Source: Galdieria partita (taxonomy: Eukaryota; Rhodophyta; Bangiophyceae; Galdieriales; Galdieriaceae). From it: 64,000 nucleotides of DNA. The translations under genes and the position numbers were made by a program. Below are positions 12,292 through 24,349 of the stretch, one piece after another. The notes under the pieces are model-generated. The model saw nothing but the letters and a program-made list of their open reading frames with translations, had not been told where the DNA came from and searched no databases. Where the stretch lies: positions 1 through 64,000 of the forward strand of contig BQMJ01000063.1 in NCBI GenBank assembly GCA_025991245.1. The letters are read 5' to 3'. Within the stretch, counting starts at the first letter, position 1. The number at the start of each line of letters is the position of its first letter.

Positions 12292-13528
12292 TAGTGAGAT
12301 AGACTCACCTTTGTCACTTACCTCGGAGATTTACTGGTTTCAAGTGATTTTGAGAACACTGAGCTCTAGTCGATAGGAATCATTTCAAGAAAGTATAATC
12401 CACCACTTTCAAGAAGAAGAGCGTGTTTCCCACAACTTTGAAAGATTGGGTGTGTAGTCGCCAAATTGTCATATAGAAAATTTCGGCAAGTAGAGTGAAC
12501 ACTTGTGCTGATCAATGTCTAGCTGAACTGTTTGCAACTTGGAGGACTGTGAATTTTGTGTCACCAGTATCAAGGACTTTTTAGACTTTTGCAGTTTTGA
12601 GTTGATACACTTTGGTCGAGTATTTCAATTATCAACAAAACGTGATTCAAGTAAACATTGGAAGTTAAACATGTATAATTTGTGTTTTGCCTCCAAGTAT
12701 GTTGATAACGAATCTAATCAAGTTTCTCAATTCGCTTGAATACATGGACCAAGTGTCGCATATTCTATTCTTGTATAATTCAATTGCGAAAATAACGAAT
12801 CAGTTGTTGACTCTCTCTATTTTGTATAAAATCTCCATATGAAAACTATTCATATAGCATAGCGCCATGACTCATATAATAAGTATCGTTGCAAGAACCT
12901 TGCCTTATTTGTCACTTGACAACAACAGTCCAAAACAAAGACCCTCGGGACATTTCCTCCAACAAATCTAAAACAGCGCAAAGTTTCAAACAGTCTGTGT
13001 TTCACAAAACTCAACAATCTACCACAGAAAATTCTGCAAACACTAAAGCACTCCAAAGTTGGAGAAACATAACCAAGATGTCAAGGGTGGCTTTCCAAGA
13101 CAAAGAATTGCCTGCACTAGTAAACCAACAGAGAAAAGCAAAAGCGGGAAGGAAGCAGCAACTCAATCAGAAACTTTTCAACCATACCTAGGGTACTTGA
13201 ACACGCTATGAAGTTAGTACCGGAACTGACTCTTTAGTTCCCTCGGAGTCTCTCTGATAAACAACCCAGAAGCATTTACAACAGTTCTGTTAAAACCCCA
13301 CTCTCATAAAAACGCCCAAAGTTGGCTAGTCTCCACATATATTCTAAAACGCAACGCCAAGACCCAAACTTGGAAAAAAACCTGTTGTAAACAATTTGGA
13401 AACATATAAACTGATCAAAAACTCAAACATTCACAAAGCTTTGTCCAATTCCCAGTCAACTAGTTCATATAGAGCAACTTTGGTGATTTCCTCAAGTAGG
13501 TCAACGGAAGGCTGAAAGCTGCCATCAT
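12292..13528. repeat. 1.2 kb subtelomeric module R1, copy 1
   Basis: This module is nearly identical to 18264-19472. Both copies begin TAGTGAGATAGACTCACC, which holds a small GTGAG/CTCAC inverted pair, and both end at AAGCTGCCATCAT. The first c.70 bases match almost perfectly. An internal TTTTGTATAAAA TATA-like stretch (c.12820) lies in a well-kept part. A 100-codon open frame in this copy (12889-13191) is not kept in the other, so the module is not protein-coding. It lies about 1.7 kb upstream of the NTPase gene at 15200. Confidence 0.88.
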
Positions 13529-14319
13529 AACTTCCCGTCCAGAAGAGGTGATTTGGGCATGTTCTCAACAGCTTCCTTGTGAGCCTGCTGGAGACTTATG
13601 ATCTTGAGATGAAAGGGTTACCAAAGAAGAATAAAAGAGAATTGCTGAATTGCAATGAATAATAAGTTGAAACCCTCTGGTAGTTCAGTTGACCGTTGTA
13701 GTTGCTGACTGTGAAACTATAAGGTTTCATTACCAACTCATAGGACCTCAAGTGTGTGCAATGTTTGCTCCTTTTTTCTGTATACAAGAGTTGGAACTAC
13801 GGTAAGAGTGGAATAATTAAAGTACCTTTTGCTGAACGACTTTTCAAAAAGGGAAAAGTGACGTTGACAGATCCCAACTAGGGATAGAGTGCAGCTTGCC
13901 GTGCAACTTTTGAAAACAGGGCATTGTTGTCAACCCAATTTCTTTCTTCTAACAACAAAAGCGAAACGATTTGAGCTGTTACAAGTTAATTGTACACTGA
14001 TTGTTAAAGTGTTGTATGTAAAGGAGCTGATAGAGTATTTACCCTTGTAGAATTACAATAGTCACTCTTTTACTTTACCAGACATGGTCTACGAATATCT
14101 AAAAAGGCTTTGAATCTTGCTTTTAAACTGGAAAATGCTGTGAGCTTTTCTATTCATTTACACTCAACAACCAAGCAACAAAAATGGTTCGATGATTACT
14201 GTATACAAAATGAGGTAAAGGCAATAACGAAACAAGCAAATGGCACAAAGACTTTTTCTACGATCAAATTGAGTCCAAGTGTGCTTTTTTTGCAGAGCAC
14301 GAGTAGTTTTTGAATTTCA
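13529..14319. other. Gene-free spacer between repeats R1 and R2
   Basis: There is no coding signal and no clear repeat match within the window. The short open frames (for example 14110-14313) lack any domain or conserved neighbour. Confidence 0.4.
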
Positions 14320-14760
14320 CAGCCCAGTTATCAAGGGATCTCTTCTCTCCATTTGGAAAAACAGACCTTTGCTAGACACAAACTGACGAATAAGAAACCG
14401 GAATGGTGTTCTATCAACACAGAATCAATTTCCAATATAGGTAAAGACCTCGATGACTGAAGTGAAAACGAGGATTCTCAACATTATTACAAGACATCAA
14501 CAAGTGACAAGTATTCAAACTCAAAGACAACTAGGAGCCTCATTGCCTAGGCGATTTTTTACGATATTACGCATATTAAATACCCTCATACAGACCAAAA
14601 CATAAGGATCAACAGTTCTCAAAGTGGCTCTGAGCTGCACAGTACATACGTTGGGACTGAAAATGTGCCTCTATATGCCACATAAAACTCAAGGTTAAAG
14701 CCCAGTCATTGAAGGCTAAGACCAAAGGAATAAACTGTTTCGACAATACTCAAAAAGAAT
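14320..14760. repeat. Diverged non-coding repeat R2, copy 2
   Basis: This is the second copy of the segment at 11400-11950, in the same orientation and order of blocks. It sits directly upstream of the NTPase gene promoter region. Divergence is clearly higher than between the two R1 copies. Confidence 0.6.
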
Positions 14761-15199
14761 CAAAAGCCTCTATATGCAATTTTCAAAAGATTTCTTGTTA
14801 AAATTCGAACGAGGAAAATTCTGTAAAGAAACTTTACTTTAAAAAGGGTGTCAGTAAAGCTACTTAGCCATGAGTTCTGCAACCACAACAATGAAACGAT
14901 TGCGAGAAGCCAGTACGGATGCGTTGTTATCTTTGGAAGTTACAAACCATATAGTTTCTTGGCAAAAAGTTAACCGAGTTTTCAGAAAGCTTTATTGACA
15001 AAGAGCTTAAGCGAAATAATGCTAAATAAAACTGAAAAGTGAAAACTAAATATATTTCATAAAATAAAACATATACGTGATAGTTTGTGATTCTTCCAAT
15101 ACCAAAGTAAGTTTATTTTTAGTGCTATTTATCTTTTTATAATCGAGAAATTCTTGGAAGCACCAACGGCCATATATTTCCGATTTTCTTTTGGCGACG

Positions 15200-17938
15200 A
15201 TGACGAGTTTGGGTGGAAGGAATCGTGCTCGCTATTCAGGGATAGAATATCCTCTTATCAACCGAGAATCAGCGATATTACAAGTTTTGGAAGCTTTTGA
15301 ATCTTCCTTTGTTTTCGATGAAAGAGGTATACCTCAAACTCCTCGACCTCATGTGTGCTATGCTCCCCAAATGTATGGGAGTGGCAAAAGCGCATTTGGG
15401 GAGAACTTCCGAAGGTTCCTTTCCATCAACAAAGAACGTATTTTGCGTTATGTAGATACTAGGAAGAAGTTTCCTGGCTTTGCAAAGGGAGAAAATGTAG
15501 GAGAACGTGCTCTACACGCTCTGTTAAACGAGACTTTATATGTTATGTTGAGTCTTCTCGATGTGCCGAGGGGAACATGTTTTGAAGATACACTTTTGGA
15601 GTGGATAAGTGAGAAAGCTCTTTCCCGGTTTCCCAACGGTGCAGATTTACTTTCTCAAGTTCTCTCCTGTATTGGTAATCCAGAAAAATGGTTTCAGAAA
15701 CTCTTGCAAGTAACCAAGAAACGTTATTTATATTTGTTTATTGATGAAATTGGAGCTTTAGAAGACGACAAATTCAAAATGTTTCAGGAATTGATGGTTT
15801 CACAAGGAGCAAATCGACTGCACAACGTGTACCGTGCCTTCTTTAGAGTTTTATCAGTGGTTGTAAGTCAACCTTTTGTCATTTGTATTGTTGCGGGGAG
15901 ATCGGATTGTATAATTAGTAGAGAAGAGGATGCAATGCCTTCCCGAATAGCGTTAAATTTTCTTCGGTTGGATCCTTTTTCAGAAGCAACTGTCAAGTAC
16001 TTTATACAGAATGCTACTTGTCATAATGTACCTATTCTAAAAGTATTGTTTCCGAGTCATCCTGAGGGACACGATTGGTTCTTCAAACAAGTATATGATT
16101 ATACTGGTGGTGTTCCTTACTATGTTGTTCATGTTTTAAATGAATTGGGAAACACATGTGAGAGTTGTAATAGTTTATGTGATCTTTCAGAGGATGAAAT
16201 GAAAGAGGAAATGGAGAAAATTGCTCCGAATTTTTCTCTCGTAGTAACTCTTTCTCGTATGACACCCAAATCAATGATTGTTTTTTCTTCTATGCTTCTT
16301 GCGAGTATATTTGAATTTCGTATTCCGATGAGAGAGACTCTATTTGATGGAAGCCATTCTGAATATGTTTTGGATATTGCCAACCATTTTGGTTTTTATT
16401 ATATGAGTTGCTCGAGAAATGAACAAGACGAAGCAAGCAGGATACTTGTTGAAGACAACTATGAAACATTTTTCAAGTTGGTTTTTCCAAAGATTGTACT
16501 AAAGCATATTCAATCGCGATATTGGAATATTCCTCCTTTTCGTTTTATTTGTAGTTTATTTTCATCGATCAGTCGATTGGATTCACTTTCTAGTCGTGGT
16601 TTCAAATTTGAAATTATATTTACTCTTATTCTTTATGTTCGATGGTGTTTCTGTTCCAAACTAGGAGAATTGAGTATATTTCGACATAGTTTTGCCGAAC
16701 ATATATCAATACAATCTACTCAAACCATTGGCAGCTTAGAAATGGATCCTATTCCCAATTATGTTCCAGCATTTAGTTCGACAGTGAGTAGAATCCATAG
16801 TGCTAACGAAGAAACTTACCATATCAATACTTGGAAACCATTTTTTGAAAAGTATTTATCAAAAGATGGAATATTTGTTCCTATTCGACAAAATTCCAAT
16901 GGACCTGATGTTCTTATTCGAGTAACAGATATGAAAGACAATTCTTTCCTTGCTATTCAAGGTGAATCTTCTTCAGAGCAAACACCTATGGAGACTGAAA
17001 CCACCAAGAAGAGAGTATATTTGATAGGCATTGCATTGAAATGTTTTCAGTTGTCAAGTTCTGGTGTTGGACGTTCAATGATTAAGGCAGAAGTTGCTAA
17101 ATTTTTACATCCAGTGGCGTCACAGCTTGAATGGGAACAGAATGATTTAACAGCCATTCAGTTGATTGTAAGCGACAAGTATACTGAAGAAGTTTCCAGA
17201 CAATTTAGGAATAATCAGAATTGGATATTGAATAGTGGAGTTTATTATGAAGACAATAATAATAATATTGTTTACAGTTCTATCAACTCTGAGATACAAC
17301 CACAGAATATACGAGAAGAATGGTTATGGATACCTCCTCATTGTCAAGTTGTAGTATGTTCCACTACATCTTTGCGAACTTTTTTAGGTTGCAAGGCTAG
17401 TGAAGAACTTGAAAGAGTGTTTGCAGACAATCCTGGATGGTTGGAACAACTGAAACCACTTTCTGATTTGTTGAGCAATTCGTTTGTAGATTTGTTAAGG
17501 CGTATTCCATTTGAAGAATCTGAAAGGAATAGTGGAATAATGGAAAGAAGAAATACTCGTCCAAGTATGGATATGAATGTGATGCAAATGGAAGATACAA
17601 GAGGAGATTCAACTATTTCTGCACCGATCTCAGTACAACAAGTTTCTTTTAATGCTGAAAGAGGGCGAACACCCATGCCAGCTGTGAATATTGGACAAAA
17701 TATGCATGTACCAACACAATCCTCTAGAGACTTTGATTGGAAAAAGTTCTTAATCGAAAATGCATTGATTCCTGAAGAGTATGCTGGTCGATATGCGACA
17801 CTGTTGCATAGTGTTGTCGGAAATAACCGAAGCAAGGTCGATGAAAAGTTACTGCGAATCATTCGAGTACACGAAGATCATCTCTTCTATATACTAGCAG
17901 CATTACGAGTTGACGAATTTGCGAACAACAGTCAATAA
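15200..17938 (+). CDS. Large P-loop NTPase with nuclease-like and SAM-like domains (paralogue A1)
   Basis: This is a single-exon gene of 912 aa. The frame opens at a TTG at 15191, but the first ATG is at 15200. Walker A is seen as GSGKS at about residues 60-64 and Walker B as LFIDE near 179-183. A later VAGRSD segment may be a sensor or arginine motif. Around residues 560-620 lies a restriction-endonuclease-like core, with GPD (D570) followed by a beta strand ending ALK (K614). The last 65 residues (FDWKKFL onward) look like a SAM helical domain. Overall plan and the NGPD core match the 828-codon neighbour at 25162. The NTPase-nuclease plan resembles Crinkler/RHS-type proteins. Cyanidiophyte genomes also carry expanded 'archaeal ATPase' families, to which this could belong. 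Function is unknown; a DNA- or RNA-directed conflict or defence role is inference. Confidence 0.9.
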   Translation: MTSLGGRNRARYSGIEYPLINRESAILQVLEAFESSFVFDERGIPQTPRPHVCYAPQMYGSGKSAFGENFRRFLSINKERILRYVDTRKKFPGFAKGENVGERALHALLNETLYVMLSLLDVPRGTCFEDTLLEWISEKALSRFPNGADLLSQVLSCIGNPEKWFQKLLQVTKKRYLYLFIDEIGALEDDKFKMFQELMVSQGANRLHNVYRAFFRVLSVVVSQPFVICIVAGRSDCIISREEDAMPSRIALNFLRLDPFSEATVKYFIQNATCHNVPILKVLFPSHPEGHDWFFKQVYDYTGGVPYYVVHVLNELGNTCESCNSLCDLSEDEMKEEMEKIAPNFSLVVTLSRMTPKSMIVFSSMLLASIFEFRIPMRETLFDGSHSEYVLDIANHFGFYYMSCSRNEQDEASRILVEDNYETFFKLVFPKIVLKHIQSRYWNIPPFRFICSLFSSISRLDSLSSRGFKFEIIFTLILYVRWCFCSKLGELSIFRHSFAEHISIQSTQTIGSLEMDPIPNYVPAFSSTVSRIHSANEETYHINTWKPFFEKYLSKDGIFVPIRQNSNGPDVLIRVTDMKDNSFLAIQGESSSEQTPMETETTKKRVYLIGIALKCFQLSSSGVGRSMIKAEVAKFLHPVASQLEWEQNDLTAIQLIVSDKYTEEVSRQFRNNQNWILNSGVYYEDNNNNIVYSSINSEIQPQNIREEWLWIPPHCQVVVCSTTSLRTFLGCKASEELERVFADNPGWLEQLKPLSDLLSNSFVDLLRRIPFEESERNSGIMERRNTRPSMDMNVMQMEDTRGDSTISAPISVQQVSFNAERGRTPMPAVNIGQNMHVPTQSSRDFDWKKFLIENALIPEEYAGRYATLLHSVVGNNRSKVDEKLLRIIRVHEDHLFYILAALRVDEFANNSQ

Positions 17939-18263
17939 CTTTGATACTTTACTTTTTGGTGAATCGAACTCTACAATTCGTCGTTCATTACCTTTTGTAA
18001 AGCCAATGTTAAGTCATCTTGAAATATTATCGTTTTAAATTTTGCATCATTCAAACACTAGTAAAATTATCATTCTTTCCTTCTATACAAAAAGAATCTA
18101 CAGAAACAGTGTAAAGAACAAACAGTCAGCAAATGTACAGTAGACACTATACTCTTCTTTAGAGACGACAATGAAATCATAACATTACGTACAAGAGCCG
18201 GAAGTCTATTCAAGCAGCGACTTGTGCAGGAACAAAGAGGGATCTTTTGGAAAGGCGTCTATC
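17939..18263. other. Spacer after NTPase gene A1
   Basis: An AT-rich 3' flank of about 325 bp runs up to the second R1 module. No gene is seen. Confidence 0.5.
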
Positions 18264-19472
18264 TAGTGAGATAGACTCACCTTTGTCACTTACCTCGGAG
18301 ATTTACTGGTTTCAAGTGATTTTGAGAACACTGAGCTCTAGTTGATAGGAATCATTTCAAGAGAGTATTATGTGCTGCTTTCACGAAGAAAAGCGTGTTT
18401 TCCGTAACTTGGAACGATTAGGTGTGTAGTCACCAAGTTGTCATAGAGAAATTTCGGCAAGTAGAGTGAACACTTGTGCTGATCAATGTCTAGCTGATCT
18501 GTTTGCAACTTGAAAGATTGTGAGTTTTGTGTTACCAATATCAAGTACTTTTCAGACTTTTGCAGTTTTGAGTTTATACACTCTGGTCGAGTATTTCTAT
18601 TATCAACAAAACGTTTAAGTACACGTTGGAAGTGACACAAGTATATAATTTGTATTTTACCTACAAGTATGTTGATAAAGAATCCAGTCAAGTTTCTCAA
18701 ACAGCTTGAGTACGTAGACCAAGTATCGCATATTCTACTTTTGTATAATTCAATTGCGCAAATAAAGAATCAGTTGTTGACTCTCTCTATTTTGTATAAA
18801 AGCTACATATGAAAACTATTCATATAGCATAGTGTCACGACTCACATGATAAGTATCGTTGCAAGAACCTTGCCTTGTTTGTCTCTTGCAACAACAATCA
18901 AAAACACAGACACTCAGCCCGTCACTCTCTTTGAACCGAGCAAAGTTTCAAACAGTCTATGTTTCACAAAATTCAACAATCTACCACAGAAAATTCTAGA
19001 AACACTAGAGCACTCCAAAGTTAGAGAAACATAACCAAATTGTCAAGGGTGGCTTTCCAAGACAAAGAATTGCCTACACTGGTTAAACCAACATAGAGAA
19101 GCAAACGGGGAAGAAAGTAGCAATTCAGAAACTTTTCAACTATACCCAGAATACTTGAACACGCTATGTAGTACCACGACTCTCTAGCTTCCTCAGAGTT
19201 TCTCTGATAAACAACACAGACGGATCTACAACAGTTCTATTAAAACCCCACTCTCACGAAAACTTTCAAACTTGGCTATTCTCCATATTCTAAAAAGCAA
19301 CGCCAAAACTCAAAGTTGTTAAAAAATCTGTTGTACAATTTGGAAACATATAAACTGGTCAAGCACTCAAACATTCATAAAGCTTTATATAATTCCCAGT
19401 CAACTAGCTCATATAGTGCCACTTTGGTGATTTCTTCAAGTAGGTCAACAGAAGGTTGAAAGCTGCCATCAT
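18264..19472. repeat. 1.2 kb subtelomeric module R1, copy 2
   Basis: This is the near-identical partner of 12292-13528 in the same orientation. It ends about 160 bp before the start codon of the NTPase gene at 19632. Start (TAGTGAGATAGACTCACC) and end (GCTGCCATCAT) are sharp. The TATA-like TTTTGTATAAAAG stretch recurs at c.18790. It has no conserved open frame. Confidence 0.88.
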
Positions 19473-19631
19473 CTCTCCGTAAACTCAAACATATTTAGTT
19501 AAACTTTGTGAAACTTGTAAGGTTTTCTTTGTTTGCAAACAACAAGTCAGTTGGCTCAGACTATATATAAATCCATCGCCATGATTGATTGGCTCTAAAG
19601 CAGTCGTCCATTGTTATTTTGAGATTGTTGG

Positions 19632-22039
19632 ATGGTTGCAATGCTTATTAGTTGCTTTGCTTTTTCGTTTCATTCTACATGTCTTACCCCAGCCAATGTT
19701 CAGTATCCATTCCAAACTAAGGTGTTTTGTGGAACCAAAGAGTGTCATTTATGTAGTAGAAGCTTTACAAAACCGTTTTCTTGTTTTGACAAGAAACGTC
19801 CCGGTTTTGGTTGTCGAAGAGTTGTTCTTGCTTCAGTCATAAATGGTCGTGGCAGAGACAGTAAAAGATATATTGACTTTAGAGAGATATTTATACAAGA
19901 TGATTTTAAAATTGACGAAAAGTTTAGCAATGTATGGTTGACAAACCTACCTGATCTTCAACAAGAGTGTTTGTTCAAAACTGTCGCGTCAGTTGTTGGA
20001 GAGAAGTTACAAGTAGGAGGTCAAGTTTTCAAAGTTGGAGAAGATACTTTTGAAGAGATAGCATCGTTGCTTGTTCCAAAGCAGTTTCCCGAAGATTTCC
20101 CAGTGGAAAAAGGTGTTGGGAACATCTCAAGAATCTTTCTGAGAGAAGAGTTTATCAAGAGGTGGAATAGACACATTGAAAGTCTTGATGCAAAAGGTAC
20201 CAGCCTTCCACGCCGACAAATTGTTATTTCTGCAGCAAGTGGTCTAGGAAAGAGTGTAGATCTCTACTTGGTCGCTGTTTTCTCACGGTATTGCAGGATT
20301 CCACTGCAGTATATTGGAAACGCAGAGGCCTGGTTAGGGGACGATAGGGTGATAACTGAAGTGGTACCTCTTTACTTGAAAATGCTGCTATTCATGAATT
20401 CCTCCATTCTAGACGAGTTGAGGAGTTTTCAGTCACGGGACTACGAGGTTTTGAACGGCGCTCCTCTTAAGCATGTGATATATTTTTGTATCAAAAGCAA
20501 AGATTTGAATCTAGCTTTCGCTATTCGTCGCTTTATGATGCTGCTTGCACCGCGCAATATGTTGATTGTAGATGAACATAATGCGTTGTGGAGCGAGTTT
20601 GGCAATAAAACAAACACGTGGCCAAATTTCTTTCGCCTTTATACCAAATTGGCAATGATGAATACAGTAAGTAATGGCTTTTTCTTTTTTTATAATGACT
20701 TTTTCATTTACTTGAGTAGCCTTATTGTGGAGTTCTTATTGCAGGTTCACAGCATCATCAATTTGAAGATAATTTGCCTAGTGGTTCTGGAAATATCAAA
20801 CACTATTTGGAGCCTCTAAGTTTCAAAGAGTTTGACTTGTGGCAAGATTTACCTGATTATCCACCCATTCTTCGTCAACATTCAGACGAAATGGTCGAAC
20901 TTACTGGGTTGGTGCCTAGAATGATAGCCAAAATGGTAAATCTTGCCAAAACTCGTCCTGATGCTAATTTCGAAACTCTAAAGACACGCTTATCCTCGAA
21001 TTTATATTCTGAAATGACAAGAAGCCACAATGACTATCTTGATGGACTTAGGTCTGAAAGAGAAAAGAGCGAATTTGATTCTATGCTTTATAAGCTATTC
21101 ATGGATAGGAATAAACCCAATATTACGGTTGCAGACGGAGCATATCGAGATCGAGGTTTATTAGTTGTGGTTGACGAAGTCTACTTACGCTTTTATAACA
21201 GCGTTGCACGTGACATCTTGTTATCCTCTTTCCTTAAAAGATATGCTTCTGAGAATTACTTGGCTGAATTGTTCGAACGTTATCGAAGTGATCCAAGCAC
21301 AAGAGGGCAAACTTTTGAAAAATTATTCTTTTTGTGGTTTATCAATAGAACAGAACAAGTGACTATCCGTTCCGATAGCAAACCCTATAGGAACTTGAGT
21401 TTATCTTGTCATAGTTGGTTTCGGTTGATTAGAGATGAATTTGATCCTCCGATGAAGAAGTTTACTCATTCCTGTTGGATATTACTGGAAGAACGACATC
21501 CTCGATTTGACTATATTTTTGTGGATATTGTGAATTCTCAATGGCATATATACTTTTTTCAAGTATCTATATCTTCATTTTACAACCATGATCGTGACTC
21601 TGCTGCTATTGAAAACTCCTTTTTGCCACCTTCTTTCAAGAAAGATGCATGGAATACTTCAGAATCGGCTAACTTATCAACTAGTAGGTCAAAGAGCAAA
21701 CAAAAATCAATGGCAAGTTCCCAAAGTGGCCAAAAACGTAATAAGAACAGGAGACGAGTAAGAGTATCAGATAAGCCTCAGTTACTAAGCTTAATTGGTT
21801 TGATTCTGAATGAAGAGTTTACCAGCACGTTAGAAGAAGATGATTCTGGAAGGATTGTAGATTTTCGTTTATTGGATTCCAAAGGTGTTGATTGGCGACA
21901 CTGCATAAGTATTGTCTATGTTACTCCATTACCATTTAAGGAGGCCAAAGGTAGTTTATCAGTACCAGACTATATTGAGTTTCTTTGTAGTGAAAGCTTT
22001 TCTGAGAGATTTCGAGTTTTGTTGGAAAAGGAAAAGTGA
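19632..22039 (+). CDS. P-loop NTPase with nuclease-like C-terminal core (paralogue B)
   Basis: This has two exons, 19632-20666 and 20753-22039, giving 773 aa. The intron (86 nt) starts GTAAGTAATGG and ends TTCACAG. The nearer GCAG acceptor would break the frame. Walker A is SGLGKS (K207) and Walker B is MLIVDE (D314, E315). The C-terminal core reads RFDYIFVDI (D598, D603), then YFFQVS (Q615), a pattern like the degenerate nuclease core of Crinkler-type proteins. It lacks the canonical lysine. A basic segment, KRNKNRRR, could be a nuclear signal. The N-terminus is hydrophobic and may be a targeting signal. It shares little with genes A1 and A2 apart from the domain order and has no SAM-like tail. 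The upstream 1.2 kb module R1 and part of the 3' flank are duplicated further in. Confidence 0.82.
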
Positions 22040-22129
22040 TGTTTTACGATCCTTTGATGGAAGCAGAGTTGTTTTGAGCTTTACGATTTACAAAGACTAT
22101 GATAAATGATATGTTTTAATATTTTATTT

Positions 22130-22440
22130 GCTTGACTGGCAAGCCAATGCTGAATCATTGTGGAAGCAGAAAGTCTGATATGGATGATTGGTTTACAATA
22201 ATAGAAGATGTACATATCCTAAACAAAGTCATTTTTAGCACTTTGGATGAAAATCAACACACAACCTCAATTTCAAGTACCCAGCTTTGGAGAGCGTCTT
22301 TATTGGGTATCTCCAGTTGTATAGAATCACATTGTTTCGAACTTGGAGACATGCTTTTCAGCCAAACGATCATTCAGAAAGTATTCAGGAAGCTCTTAAA
22401 GTCTGTCAGATAAATGATTCTTTGCTAATGAAATTGTTGG
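22130..22440. repeat. 3' flank of NTPase gene B, duplicated downstream
   Basis: This segment is similar to c.24350-24630. Both contain AAGCCAATG(C/G)TGA(A/T)CCATT-like sequence, then CTTTGGA(G)AGA..GTCTTTATT, then GATGCTTTT or ACATGCTTTT. It continues the homology between gene B and the broken copy beyond the stop codon, showing that a block larger than the gene was duplicated. Confidence 0.5.
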
Positions 22441-22549
22441 AGGAGAAATCATCGATCACAAAGAGAACCAAGCACCTGTCAGCAAAGACACAGAAGTTGT
22501 CATTTTGAAGACAATTATGTTGATAAAAAACAAATATTCATCTTTTAAA

Positions 22550-23050
22550 TCAACTTATTTACAGAACAAGTGTTTCATAATCCATAGAGTATATAACTGA
22601 ATTGCAAAGAAATGCAGGATCAATTATTGACTCTATCTACTTTGTCAGCCCGTCTAGGAAAACTCTCAATGACATCATATTATTGAAAATCACATAATAA
22701 GTAACAATATAAAGACAACGCTCCGTGAATTGATCTTGACAAATAAAACAATCCAACAACAGTCAACAACATGTACTCTAGTTTCCATTACTCTCTATAC
22801 ACACTGAAAAAGTCTTGAAAACTTCAAAAATGGTACACTCCAAATATCAAAAGTCAACTATAGACAATTCTGGAAAAGCTAAGAGCATTTGAATAGTAGA
22901 GAAACCTAACTGAGTTGTCAAGAGTTACTTCAAATCTTGTCTGCCCTAGTAAAACAGTCATATAGTGCAAGAATAGAGGAAAAGCAACAAATGAATGAGG
23001 TATTTTTAAAATACTTCCAAACTACTTGAACAAGATGTGAAACAAGCTAA
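22550..23050. repeat. Module R1, diverged third copy
   Basis: This matches the interior and right part of module R1. Matching blocks include GATCAATTATTGACTCTATCTACTTTGT against AATCAGTTGTTGACTCTCTCTATTTTGT, and GAGAAACCTAACTGAGTTGTCAAG against GAGAAACATAACCAAGATGTCAAG. It is clearly older than the other two copies and lies upstream of the broken NTPase copy, preserving the module-then-gene order. Confidence 0.65.
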
Positions 23051-23596
23051 AGTTGAACTTTAGCTATGTTTCAATTTTCGCACTATCTTGTTGCCTCGAC
23101 AACCTAAAGAAAAGTTTCCTAACGTTTACAAGAACTATCAAACTGTTTACATTTGCTACAAATGTATTTCGACATCACATCAAGCAAACCAACAGAAATC
23201 GAGTTGTCCATGAAATTGACAGCTTGAAATATAGTGGCCTTGTGGATAAGTTGTGTCTTTGGGAGAATGAATTATAGTCCAATTTTCTATGAAATAGATT
23301 TACATCTTTCAGCTTCTCTATGAAGGCCCATGCAGAAGAACTCTTCCTTTCTTCCCTTCTTTTTATAATATCTCTAATCTTTCAAATAATGAATGGAGTA
23401 GAAGTTATAATGCTCAGTATCTCAAAAAACTAGGCAACGTTTTGCTTAAAATTTACAATACAACATGAAATATGTTCAATCATCGTTTGAGAATATAAAT
23501 AACAAAGGAAGTTCGTTCTATGTTATACTTGTGAAAAGGAAAAACCGTTTTCATCGTTATTAGGAAAATTCGCGATTTCAGCACCTCGTCCACTAA

Positions 23597-24213
23597 TATT
23601 TGATCCACCAGTGAAGAAGTTGACTTGTTCCTGTTGGATATGATTGGCTAAACGATATCCTCGATTTCACTATATTAATGTCGACTTTGTTGGCACTCAG
23701 TGGCATGTATACTTGTTTCAAGTTTCAGTATCTTCATTCTACAATCATATTTATGGCTATGCTTCTATCGAAAATAACTTTTTGCCTCGTTCCCGCAAGG
23801 AAGATGCACCCAATAGCTCAGAGTCAGCTAGTTTATCAATAAGTAGGACAGAAAGCGGCCAAAACTCAACGAAACTTTCCAAAAGTTTCCAAAGATGTAG
23901 TAAGAAGAGGAGTCGAGATAACTTGAAACAGAGAGAAGTAACAGGCGATTTTCAATTAAAGCGCATACTTTATTGGATTTTGAATCAGGAATTCACAATC
24001 ATACTTCAAGAAGATGATTCCTGTGGCATTGTAGACTTTTGTTTATTGGATTCGGAAAGTGTTGATTGGCGAGTATGTGTAAGTATTTTTTATTTTACTT
24101 CCTTCTCTTTTAGGGAGGCCAAAGGCAGTTCTTTAGTTCCATTCTATGTCGAATTTGTTTGTAGAAAAGGATTCCCTGAAATTTTTCGAGTTCTGTTGGA
24201 AGAATGGAAATGA
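23597..24213 (+). pseudogene. Broken partial copy of NTPase gene B (fossil)
   Basis: The sequence matches the 3' third of gene B, from about 21434 to its stop. It covers the nuclease-like core, the basic linker and the C-terminal tail. The ATPase part is absent, so the copy is broken; I treat it as a fossil. Divergence from gene B is moderate, suggesting a duplication older than the R1 copy pair but recent enough to align by eye. It is preceded by the third R1 module and followed by the duplicated 3' flank. Confidence 0.8.
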
Positions 24214-24349
24214 TATTGTACAAACCATTGATAAGAGCAGCATTTCTCAAGTTTTATTATATCACCAAAGGGTTGGGATAAATATGCAATCTTGAATATT
24301 GAGTCTTATGTCGAGTCGCAAGTATTTGCTTCATATTTTATATGAAGAG

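Noticed and set aside
12889-13191. 100-codon frame inside module R1
   Set aside because: The equivalent frame is disrupted in the nearly identical copy at 18264-19472, so it is not under coding selection.
17344-17862. 172-codon minus-strand frame
   Set aside because: It lies wholly inside the NTPase gene A1 on the opposite strand and has no domain; a shadow frame.
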